Shown here: in pieces, positions 1 to 4,801 of the stretch
Position numbering within the stretch: position 1 is the first letter of the stretch
Layout: every line of letters starts with the position of its first letter
DNA from: Rubrobacter sp.
Lineage (GTDB): Bacteria > Actinomycetota > Rubrobacteria > Rubrobacterales > Rubrobacteraceae
Assembly (NCBI GenBank): GCA_019247245.1
Contig: JAFAPF010000155.1
Coordinates: forward strand, 1-5,812
Length of the DNA stretch: 5,812 nt
Reading direction: 5' to 3'
Notes under the pieces: generated by a model
Database searches by the model: none
What the model was told of the DNA's origin: nothing
The model's input: only the letters and a program-made list of their open reading frames with translations
Program-made: the position numbers and the translations under genes

Positions 1-34
1 TTATTGACCCACTTGCACCGTCGATGCATGCTAC

Positions 35-59
35 TTAGCGAGAAAATCTCCTTCGCTAA
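35..59. repeat. Inverted repeat TTAGCGA / TCGCTAA upstream of the first gene
   Basis: TTAGCGA (35-41) and TCGCTAA (53-59) are perfect reverse complements, separated by 11 bases. The repeat lies about 90 bases before the start of the CoA-transferase relic. It could be an operator half-site pair or a hairpin in a leader transcript. There is no T-run beside it, so a classical terminator is not supported. An A/T-rich TATTAT stretch (71-76) follows but has no good -35 partner at normal spacing. Function is unknown. Confidence 0.4.
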
Positions 60-147
60 CCCTAGTGCATTATTATAGTGTTGCGGTTCAACTGCACTGC
101 AAACCGCTAGTACGCCGAATAAGCTTTGCCTTCTTGGAGGTTGGTAG

Positions 148-589
148 ATGTGTGCTGGAGATTTGACCGCAATGAAGCCACCGACGATCGGAGCAGCGCT
201 CGCCAAGAAGTGTTACACACCAGAAGCGGTGATCGATCACGTTAGCGAGGGAGGCGATCTCATCGCCGGTATGGGCAACTCCGAACCAGTCACGATCCTC
301 GATGCCCAAGCGGAACGGCTCTCCGGTGTCCGTATCCATCAGATGCTTCCTTTTAGGGAGCGGCGCTACATGTACAGTTGCTTTCCTAGCCTCCGCCACA
401 AGAGATTTAGGGTTCTTTTTCGGCGGGATCATCCCTGAGGCTCATGACGGACCCGTCAGCGGTGATGTCCTCTGCCTCCAGTACCTTAACAACGTCGAGA
501 TAAAACCCGACGAAGTCCAAACCGCTTCGGATTTCGGTCGAGAACTCCTAGAGACGGTGTTTCAACAGTACAAAGAAACGAGAGGCTGA
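148..589 (+). pseudogene. CoA-transferase / acetyl-CoA hydrolase N-terminal relic fused to an unrelated tail
   Basis: The ATG at 148 has a GGAGG ribosome-binding site (136-140) 7 bases upstream, so this was once a real start. Residues ~22-80 read like the N-terminal domain of the acetyl-CoA hydrolase/4-hydroxybutyrate CoA-transferase family, cytosolic enzymes that move CoA between carboxylic acids. The supporting stretches are VIDHVSEGGDLIAGMGNSEP, then VRIHQMLP, then LRH. The frame stops at 436-438. A single-base shift near 403-412 restores FFFGGIIPEAHDG in the next frame, as the family expects after LRH. From about 455 the resemblance ends. The remaining ~40 codons (YLNNVEIKPDEV, then ELLETVFQQYKETRG) match nothing I recognise in this family and run to a TGA at 587-589. 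The whole catalytic part (family length over 400 residues) is missing. This looks like a frameshift plus a deletion that joined two genes. The family call is from memory and fairly secure; the tail is unassigned. Confidence 0.6.
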
Positions 590-601
590 GCTAAGATTCC
601 A

Positions 602-626
602 TGGCTTGCTATCGATTAGCAAGCCA
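602..626 (+). terminator. Perfect 10-bp hairpin just after the stop of the CoA-transferase relic
   Basis: TGGCTTGCTA (602-611) and TAGCAAGCCA (617-626) pair perfectly around a 5-base loop (TCGAT). The hairpin begins 13 bases after the TGA at 587-589, where a terminator would sit. No T-run follows on the plus strand, so it is either a Rho-assisted or U-tract-less terminator, or a two-fold operator. The relic tail in front of it may therefore be the true 3' end of an old gene. Confidence 0.45.
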
Positions 627-750
627 GAGATGTGCTTCGAGCAGACAAATATAACCTTAGGTTACTCGGGAGGCTTGCACTCCTTCCAACGACGCTAGCG
701 GCTGGTGCTAACGTAATTCTTTTACATGGTTAGCAACGGAGGCCTTTTCC

Positions 751-885
751 ATGCAATTCTTCTTCTCTCGTAGAGCACAGCTCTGGTCCCTGGGCATCTT
801 ATTTGGAGTTGTTTTTCATGCTTACGGAGATTTAGCGAGTCGCTATAAGCGTTGGCCTGAGCAGCCCTCTCCTCGAACGCCGTGA
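751..885 (+). CDS. Small 44-residue membrane protein, unknown function
   Basis: ATG at 751, TGA at 883-885, 44 codons. A GGAGG ribosome-binding site (738-742) lies 8 bases upstream, one of the best in the window, which makes the start convincing. The product opens with MQFFFSRRAQLW, has a hydrophobic segment at about residues 11-27 (LWSLGILFGVVFHAYG), and ends in a short Arg/Lys/Pro-rich tail (RYKRWPEQPSPRTP). That pattern suggests a single membrane helix with positive charges on both sides. No catalytic motif is visible and I do not recognise a named family. The gene stands alone: decayed CoA-transferase sequence lies before it and an HTH sliver after it. It has no internal frameshift or stop, unlike its neighbours. 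It could still be a truncated N-terminus of a longer protein, but the ribosome-binding site and clean frame favour a real small gene. Confidence 0.6.
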   Translation: MQFFFSRRAQLWSLGILFGVVFHAYGDLASRYKRWPEQPSPRTP

Positions 886-900
886 TTAGTGGGGTGGTGA

Positions 901-987
901 CGAACAAATGTTGCCCAAGCTTGCGGACTCAGCAAGGCAATCATCACCGACTTGGAAAACAACCACCGTCCCGCTAGGGTAAGTTAA
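901..987 (+). pseudogene. Sliver of an XRE-type helix-turn-helix DNA-binding domain
   Basis: The 28-codon frame from 901 to the TAA at 985-987 reads NVAQACGLSKAIITDLENN followed by HRPARVS. This is the helix 2-turn-helix 3 core of the XRE (Cro/C1-like) DNA-binding family: A-x-x-x-G-[LI]-S, then I-x-x-[LI]-E-N. The frame is closed by a TGA at 898-900 and there is no start codon or helix 1, so the domain cannot be made whole. Just downstream a different frame (983 onwards) carries VNTDDPEEPGLFRMFEEAFG, which may be more of the same lost gene or another. XRE regulators often sit beside mobile-element replication genes, and the next relic is a CHC2 zinc-finger protein, so both may come from one old element. 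This is inference. Confidence 0.5.
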
Positions 988-1111
988 TACTGACGATCCC
1001 GAGGAACCTGGGCTTTTCCGGATGTTTGAGGAGGCATTTGGGGAGAGGTGTTCTAGGAGAAGGAATCTCACTACACTATGTCACCGTTGTCTTCACCTGC
1101 TCTGGCCGGGC

Positions 1112-1409
1112 AAGAGATACGACGATGAACGCTTTAAGATCAAGAATGCTATACGCATCGAGGACTATGCCCGTAGTGTGCTGATCGAGCTTAGGCGATC
1201 GAGAAGGAGCTACGTGGACCTTCCCACTACACGGCGGTAACAACCCCTCGTCGTCCTGGGTTAATGCCGATGAGAAGCAGGTTTTTCACTGCTTCAGTTG
1301 CGACGAGAGCGGGGACGTGATTGACTTCTGCCAGACCGTCGACGGCGGCGAGCCGTGGGAGACGATGGTTACCCTCTACACCCATTACAACGTCGAGCTA
1401 ACGGAGACA
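1112..1409 (+). pseudogene. CHC2 zinc-finger (DnaG primase-like) protein, N-terminal part, frameshifted
   Basis: CHC2 zinc fingers bind DNA in DnaG-type primases and in primase-like proteins of plasmids and phages. One frame gives DDERFKIKNAIRIEDYARSV, then IELRRSRRSYVDL (to ~1222). A second frame continues PLHGGNNPSSSWVNADEK, then FHCFSCDESGDVIDFC, then ETMVTLYTHYNVELTE (to ~1406). The CxxC pair (HCFSC), the GDVIDF motif and the following 'Y-x-V-E-L' helix end are intact. The first ligand pair, expected as C-P-x-H, reads F-P-L-H. Inserting TG after ~1222 restores both the reading frame and the Cys (YVDL-C-PLH), so a 2-base deletion explains both defects. The original start is unclear: 1022 (ATG) is in frame but the 1022-1111 stretch looks unlike the family. 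Resemblance stops abruptly near 1406, and matching downstream sequence reappears at 2543. Family assignment is strong; the gene cannot make a working finger as it stands. Confidence 0.75.
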
Positions 1410-1576
1410 ATGAATCGTGCAGTCGCATCCGTCCTTTGCTCTTTCCGATTGCAAGCTAGAAAAATTAGGGGATGCCAGCCACCGTCGCTCAAGTTCGCAA
1501 CTCAGCGGTCCGGCCTGAGGCACGAGGAAGCGTCAGCAACGGGGAAGGTTCTGTCCCGTATAAGAGCCGGAGGCGA
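1410..1576. other. Short stretch without a supported gene
   Basis: This is the gap between the end of the CHC2 similarity and the stop codon of the minus-strand Gly-rich gene. The plus frame stays open but reads as Pro/Ser-rich only because it lies opposite the Gly/Asp-rich tail. A short AAAAATT (1461-1467) would be a T-run on the minus strand downstream of the 1577-2266 gene, but I see no stem-loop directly before it. Confidence 0.4.
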
Positions 1577-2266
1577 CTACCAGTCACCTCCTCCGAAGTC
1601 TCCCCCACCCCAATCTCCTCCGCCCCAGTCGCTACCGGAGTCCCCGCCAAGATCTTCGTCCGAGTACCCACCAGAATCATCGCCGTACCCACTGGAAGCA
1701 TCGCTGGATGTGTCGCCCGAGCTGTCTCCTGTACTATCGGTTGCCTGTTGAGCCTCCGGCTGCGTACCTAAGTCACCTAGGCCGACGCCAGTATCGCCTA
1801 TAGAGTGGAAGAACTCCTCGGCAATCATACTCCCAACAAAGCCTGCTACCAGGCTGCCAAAGATGGAACTGCCCATACCACCCATGCCAGCTCCCATGCC
1901 CCTACCGCCAAAGATACGCTCCATCACCCCTGGTTGGCGTATCTCAGTACGCGTCGCCAGCCGGGCCAAGCTCTCTGGATCATCTTGCCCTCCCACTACT
2001 GCTGTACGTTCCCCCTCGGGCGCCACCGCCGCTAGTTCACGGAGCACCTGCGCTCGCTGGGTTGGTGTCAGCTTAGCGAACGCCTCTTCGTGGGCCTGTT
2101 CGATTGCTTCTGGCGGCGCGGTCTTCAGCATATAGCGGTAGCGTTGGAGGGCTTGCTCGTCGGAATCCGATTGTGGCTGGCTCCTGTCATCGGCACCGTG
2201 ATTTTGTGCTGCTGGTCGCCCCTGAAGCTCCTCCCTGCGTCCGAAAAGCCTGCCAAGAAAGCCCAT
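1577..2266 (-). CDS. Gly/Asp/Trp-tailed protein of unknown function, intact (229 residues)
   Basis: ATG at 2266-2264 with AAGGAG (2278-2273) 6 bases upstream; TAG at 1579-1577. The order is as follows. A short N-terminus MGFLGRLFGRRE resembles an amphipathic or basic anchor. A polar linker follows (~13-37). A conserved-looking helical core at ~38-110 has QALQRYRYMLKTAPPEAI, EEAFAKLTPTQRAQVLREL and DDPESLARLATRTEIRQPG. A Gly/Met-rich hydrophobic stretch (~118-151: GGRGMGAGMGGMG, then IFGSLVAGFVGSMIAEEFF) could insert in or associate with the membrane. An acidic, Ser/Gly/Asp-rich tail ends in three GGGD[W/F] repeats. I recall many actinobacterial proteins with this core and an FGGGDF-type tail; they have no established function, and labels such as cation-transport ATPase on relatives are not supported by any motif here. 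It is the longest clean gene in the window and lies antisense between the two CHC2 fragments, suggesting it arrived by insertion or rearrangement. Confidence 0.85.
   Translation of the reverse strand: MGFLGRLFGRREELQGRPAAQNHGADDRSQPQSDSDEQALQRYRYMLKTAPPEAIEQAHEEAFAKLTPTQRAQVLRELAAVAPEGERTAVVGGQDDPESLARLATRTEIRQPGVMERIFGGRGMGAGMGGMGSSIFGSLVAGFVGSMIAEEFFHSIGDTGVGLGDLGTQPEAQQATDSTGDSSGDTSSDASSGYGDDSGGYSDEDLGGDSGSDWGGGDWGGGDFGGGDW
1580..1627 (-). repeat. Three 15-base units encoding GGGD[W/F]
   Basis: The 3' end of the minus-strand gene encodes W-GGGDW-GGGDF-GGGDW before the stop. The units occupy 1580-1594, 1595-1609 and 1610-1624, preceded by a Trp codon at 1625-1627. Synonymous drift between units is visible, so this is a protein-level repeat and not a recent DNA slippage product. 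Aromatic-capped Gly/Asp tails like this typify the family. Confidence 0.6.
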
Positions 2267-2327
2267 GAGAATCTCCTTCCGCTCAGCGCACCCACTGTGT
2301 ACCGTCTGTTGTACAGATCCTTCGCGG

Positions 2328-2338
2328 AGTATATATCA
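2328..2338 (-). promoter_or_regulatory. Possible extended -10 element for the 1577-2266 gene
   Basis: On the minus strand the bases read TGATATATACT, combining a TG dinucleotide with TATATA or TATACT hexamers, about 60 bases ahead of the ATG at 2266. No good -35 hexamer is found at 16-19 bases, so this rests on the extended -10 alone. The predicted leader would be about 55 bases and would contain the AAGGAG site. Confidence 0.3.
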
Positions 2339-2400
2339 CCGACTTGACAGCAGAAGACAGCGCAAAACAAAGAGACGACGAGCAGACTTGAAGCGCCGAC

Positions 2401-2519
2401 GTGCTCATCACGAGCTGTTTGAGGGCTGAATGTGCGCACGCGCTTCCTCTCTTTACGTTCTAGCCATCCTACCAACCACACGTCATCTTCGGTTGATAGA
2501 GCCCAAAACTTGATCTCCC
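2401..2519 (-). other. Unassigned protein-like minus-strand segment upstream of the Gly-rich gene
   Basis: A minus-strand frame here reads EIKFWALSTEDDVWLVGWLE, then RKRVRTFSPQTARDEH. Its composition (balanced charges, aromatics, no low complexity) looks like real protein, while the plus strand in the same stretch is poor and Ser/Thr-rich. The frame continues on both sides without recognisable sequence and lacks a start with a ribosome-binding site. It is probably a fragment of a gene that travelled with the minus-strand block; I cannot name the family. The rest of 2281-2542 holds nothing else I can support. Confidence 0.3.
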
Positions 2520-2542
2520 TTTTGCAATGCGAGTCGTGCGCC

Positions 2543-2861
2543 GAGTTGCTGGAACGGCCCAAGACGTGGTTTCACTGGCAGAGCGAAAATGCAATACCGC
2601 GAACCAATACGCTACATCAAAGCTCGAATATACTAACGGCGCCTATACTGACTACTCTTCGCTGACCGTATCGCCGCCATACGGCGCCGCAAAAGCCCCA
2701 GCCAGAGGCAGAGTGGGCTTGGGAGAATTATGGCTTGCAGCTCGAGCGTGGGCTTTACGAGGTCGCTGTAGATGCCAAGGAACCTCAGAGAGTGCTTGCG
2801 TCTCGCTGAGAATAAGGGGAAGACTGAGCCCTTCTTCACTGCCTTAGAACTCATGCGGCTA
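2543..2861 (+). pseudogene. Downstream part of a CHC2-type protein, with two nonsense codons and frameshifts
   Basis: ELLERPKTWFHWQSE (2543-2587) continues, after a shift in the A-run at 2586-2589, as KMQYREPIRYIKARIY, a stop (TAA 2634-2636), RRLY, a stop (TGA 2649-2651), LLFADRIAAIRRRK. A further shift near 2692 gives PQPEAEWAWENYGLQLERGL, then YEVAVDAKEPQRVLAS, and another near 2800 gives LAENKGKTEPFFTALELMRL, ended by TAG at 2862. The opening resembles the stretch that follows 'Y-x-V-E-L' in CHC2 proteins (x-x-RP-x-x-W-x-x-WQ-x-E-K), exactly where the 1112-1409 relic breaks off. Both stops differ by one C-to-T change from CAA (Gln) and CGA (Arg), giving a natural Y-Q-RRLY-R-LLF. That it belongs to the same gene as 1112-1409 is inference from the join; it could be a second, independent relic. 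Confidence 0.5.
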
Positions 2862-2865
2862 TAGC

Positions 2866-3232
2866 TAACACGACTTAGGTGGGTGGTGCTGGAGATCGTT
2901 CCCGAGTGGGCCACGCCTCTGACAGGCAAGCTCAAGCTGGGGAAGCCCTGGCTCACGCTGGGGCTTGGTGTTACCCCGGCATCGTCGGCGCAGCACTGGG
3001 CAAGAAGCACATAGAGAGGAGAAAAGCCCTTTACCTAGCTAGAAACATGGGCGTAAGCGACTTGGAGGTAGACTGCAAAAATGAGCATCGCCTATATGAG
3101 TTTGTCCAACGATCTATTCAGGTCAGACCTCATAAGGAGGAGCCGGAGTAAGGTACTAGTCTCGAAATTTCGCAAAGAGACCACCGTTGCCTCGAGGAGT
3201 TCAACGGGCTACTGGTGTCCCCGAAACCCTAA
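2866..3232 (+). pseudogene. Decayed plus-strand coding sequence, family not recognised
   Basis: Two frames carry protein-like sequence. One gives LEIVPEWATPLTGKLKLGK, then PWLTLGLGVTP (about 2890-2985). A second, open at 2879-3151, is Ala/Gly-rich at first but becomes convincing after ~2975: GIVGAALGKKH, ERRKALYLARNMGVSDLEVD, RLYEFVQRSIQ. It ends with TAA at 3149-3151, yet the same frame continues with GTSLEISQRDHRCLEEFNG and LLVSPKP to a TAA at 3230-3232. The first TAA could be a C-to-T change from CAA. A frameshift near 2980 would join the first piece to the second. Its position straight after the CHC2 fragment suggests the next gene, or the C-terminus, of the same former element. No motif allows a function to be given. 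Confidence 0.35.
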
Positions 3233-3240
3233 GCCAGTAA

Positions 3241-3364
3241 CTCGAAAAACAGCTCCGGGACATCTCAACGGCGAAGAGGGGGAGTGGGGTTTGGTCCCTA
3301 TACAGACACGACCCAGCAGAGGCTCTTTATGCTACCTATCATTACTACGTATCGCGCAATAAAA
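3241..3364 (+). pseudogene. Further unassigned plus-strand remnant overlapping the 3' end of the next gene
   Basis: Directly after a TAA (3238-3240) the plus strand reads LEKQLRDISTAKRGSG, then WSLYRHDPAEALYATYHYY and VSRNK. The Leu/Gln/Arg heptad-like opening and aromatic-rich end look like protein. The last ~30 bases overlap the 3' end of the opposite-strand gene (3332-3610), beyond which the plus frame remains open only as an antisense shadow. It may be the last remnant of the decayed gene at 2866-3232. No family is recognised. Confidence 0.3.
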
Positions 3365-3610
3365 CCAAAACGCTGGAGGGATTCCCACCAAGACCAGCCC
3401 GCCCAGCCCAAGTACAATCACGAGCCAATGTTGATATAAGGTATAGAGGAGTTCGGGGCCTGGGTCCTCAGGGATTGTGTAGTACCAGTATACGGCGAAG
3501 CACAGCACGCACACAGTGCCGGTTACATAGCAGATCACTGTCACTGTTGTGCTAAGGACGCTGTTCACGAAGATCGTACGATAGCCACCGGGAGGTATCT
3601 CTTTGCTCAT
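3332..3610 (-). CDS. Small two-helix membrane protein, 92 residues, unknown function
   Basis: ATG at 3610-3608, TAG at 3334-3332. After a polar N-terminus (MSKEIPPGGYRTIFVNS) come two long hydrophobic segments. One spans about residues 18-45 (VLSTTVTVICYVTGTVCVLC, then FAVYWYYTI). The other spans about 64-86 (LVIVLGLGGLVLVGIPPAFW, then FYC). The loop PEDPGPELLYTLYQHW separates them, and the tail is short and polar (AIRSNDR). The topology suggests both ends on the same side of the membrane. No catalytic or transport motif is visible. There is no Shine-Dalgarno sequence directly before the ATG (bases CTTAGC); instead a 17-codon mini-ORF with GGAGGAGG ends 6 bases upstream, so translation may depend on coupling to it. 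The frame is clean throughout, in contrast to its neighbours, which supports a real gene. Alternative: an intact fragment of a longer membrane protein. Confidence 0.6.
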   Translation of the reverse strand: MSKEIPPGGYRTIFVNSVLSTTVTVICYVTGTVCVLCFAVYWYYTIPEDPGPELLYTLYQHWLVIVLGLGGLVLVGIPPAFWFYCAIRSNDR

Positions 3611-3616
3611 GCTAAG

Positions 3617-3670
3617 TTAAGGGACTCGATAGGCGCCCTCACTCGAAATCTTAGACACGATCTTGGGCAC
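3617..3670 (-). CDS. Possible 17-codon leader ORF before the membrane-protein gene
   Basis: A GTG at 3670-3668 (or 3658-3656), next to GGAGGAGG on the minus strand, opens a short frame ending SKISSEGAYRVP with TAA at 3619-3617. The stop lies 6 bases before the ATG at 3610, close enough for translational coupling. The peptide VSKISSEGAYRVP resembles the start of the next gene, MSKEIPPGGYRTI (shared S-K, G, Y-R), so it may be a degraded duplicate of that 5' end. The distance from the ribosome-binding site to the first GTG is very short, so which GTG is used, if any, is uncertain. Confidence 0.3.
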   Translation of the reverse strand: MPKIVSKISSEGAYRVP

Positions 3671-3679
3671 CGCCTCCTC

Positions 3680-4167
3680 CTAAAACCAGAAGCACCACAG
3701 CTGCTCATCTGCTTCTGGAGCCGTATTGATATCGAACCTATCGGCGGGCTTTTCGGGGGTTCTAGGGCTTCTATAGCAGGGATGCGTTCTATCGCTACAG
3801 CCAGTAGCTGATCCTGTGGTATAAGTTCCTCGGCCCTCGCCTCCAGCTCTCGATCGTGGGTGGAGACGCTCTTCCCGGCGTCAAGTCCCGCCTGCAGTCT
3901 CTTGATTTGTTCGCGCGGGCATCGACCAATGCGGGCTCCTCTGGAGCCTGGGCGGCCGGGTACGGTCGATCGTCGGGGGAAGTCTGGACGCCACGCAAGC
4001 TGGTCTGGTAGTCGTCCAAGACGATGTGCACAGTGCCATCCGGAGCTTTCTCCTGTCGTAAGGTCCCCCGTTCGATGTGGATTCGAACCCCTTCAATAGT
4101 GATGTTCAAGAGTAGGGGCTCTCTTTGACCGTTACGCACCGTCCGGTCGGTGCTCCGGTCTGCTCAT
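3680..4167 (-). pseudogene. Helix-turn-helix / coiled-coil DNA-binding protein, broken by about four frameshifts
   Basis: The pieces in order are: MSRPEHRPD (ATG 4167-4165); VTVKE (4135-4121); LLLNITIEGVRIHIERGTL, RQEKAPDGTVHIVLDD and APEEPALVD (~4119-3921); REQIKRLQAGLDAGK, ELEARAEELIPQDQLL and AVAIERIPAIEA (3915-~3769); then TPEKPADRFDINTAPEADEQ and LWCFWF, TAG at 3682-3680. This is the layout of a recurrent actinobacterial family: a MerR/excisionase-like helix-turn-helix ('TVxEAAxxLxIxxEGVRxxIxRGTL'), a 'APDGxVxVxLDD' wing, a polar linker, a coiled coil ending 'ERIPAIEAP', and an aromatic-ended tail. Function in this family is not established; DNA binding is inferred from the fold. Frame changes fall near 4140, 4112-4120, 3916-3920 and 3765-3767. 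The last is repaired by adding one G to a GGG run, giving EAPRTPEKPAD. Restored length is about 160 residues, normal for the family, so only small indels have occurred. Confidence 0.7.
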
Positions 4168-4204
4168 GTTCGCGGTCCGGATGCATCCAGCGGGTAGCCT
4201 AAAG

Positions 4205-4221
4205 CATCTCCAGGGGAGATG
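4205..4221. repeat. Perfect 7-bp inverted repeat CATCTCC / GGAGATG
   Basis: CATCTCC (4205-4211) and GGAGATG (4215-4221) flank a 3-base loop (AGG). It lies between the stop of the minus-strand frame at 4237 and the start of the HTH relic at 4167. It could be a weak terminator for the former or an operator for the latter. No T-run follows on either strand. Confidence 0.35.
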
Positions 4222-4236
4222 TACACGGAGATTTAG

Positions 4237-4733
4237 TTAACAACCTATATGTTGGAGCAGCAACAGCGGGTCGCTACAATTAGTACCGTACTTGCACTCA
4301 CTCCATTTCTTGGCAACCGCACCTTTGGGGCGTTCAGCAACACCACCTCCTCGATACCAGCCTCTATATCCCCATAGTAGGGGATAAGCATGCGCCTGTG
4401 AATAAGTCTGATCAAACTCTCCACCGGGCGTGAAAACATCGCCACCGTCTTCCCTTTTATGCCATCCTCTCGACAAGTATCGGTCGGGCCCGCTCTTTGG
4501 TACATCTTGGCCTCCGAGAACATTAAAGCTCTCAAATATCCGTAATAAGGATGTTTGTAGAGGATTTGCGCAACACCCCGATTCTTCGGCAACCGGTCAT
4601 CTATCTCCCTGTTGAGGATTTCTCTAACCCTATGAAATCCGCTGTAACGTGTGACAAGGCAATAACAAGGCATCACGCTGTAACTAACCTCCACCCACTC
4701 AAAGCACGCCTCTTTCATGTGGCTACCTGCCAA
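4237..4733 (-). other. Two long overlapping minus-strand open frames, unassigned decayed coding sequence
   Basis: One frame runs 4733-4245 (162 codons: EACFEWVEVSYSV, REILNREIDDRLPKNRGV, YYGYLRALMFSEAKMYQR). Another is open from about 4607 to the TAG at 4237 (ESFNVLGGQDVPKSGPDRY, REDGGDVFTPGGEFDQTYSQ, AHAYPLLWGYRGWYRGG, RPKGAVAKKWSECKYG). The second has the more protein-like composition in its last 100 codons, the first in its first 70, so a frameshift near 4520-4560 could join two halves of one former gene. I do not recognise either. Neither has a ribosome-binding site I would trust. Plus-strand frames here are Ser/Pro/His-rich and look like shadows. Confidence 0.3.
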
Positions 4734-4801
4734 GATGGGAACTCGATCTCAGACTCTTTCATAGGTGGCCGTGCACCGAAAGACAGTCCCCCTAGATATG
4801 G

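Noticed and set aside
88..432. 114-codon minus-strand open frame opposite the CoA-transferase relic
   Set aside because: No ribosome-binding site or recognisable motif, and the plus strand carries the family sequence with a proper start.
722..1071. Minus-strand open frames of about 61 codons each
   Set aside because: They lie opposite the small membrane protein and the XRE sliver and have no start signal or family resemblance.
1423..1751. Plus-strand Pro/Ser-rich extension of the CHC2 frame (SPPPKSPPPQSPP type)
   Set aside because: It is the antisense shadow of the Gly/Asp/Trp-rich tail of the minus-strand gene, which has a start, ribosome-binding site and family-like core.
2344..2349. Perfect TTGACA -35 hexamer on the plus strand
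   Set aside because: No -10-like hexamer lies 15-19 bases downstream and no plus-strand gene follows closely.
2125..2562. 145-codon minus-strand open frame taken as a whole
   Set aside because: Its 3' part overlaps the secure 1577-2266 gene in another frame and it has no good start; only the 2401-2519 part looks like protein and is listed alone.
2633..3010. 125-codon minus-strand open frame
   Set aside because: Ser/Arg/Leu-rich with no start signal, and opposite the plus-strand CHC2-type remnant, which is better supported.
4070..4095. tRNA T-loop-like GGTTCGAATCC on the minus strand
   Set aside because: It lies inside the helix-turn-helix coding sequence (EGVRIHIE) and has no acceptor stem, anticodon arm or D-arm around it.
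3860..4099. Plus- and second minus-frame ORFs over the HTH/coiled-coil relic
   Set aside because: They are Arg/Pro-rich shadows; the family motifs lie in the minus frames described for 3680-4167.
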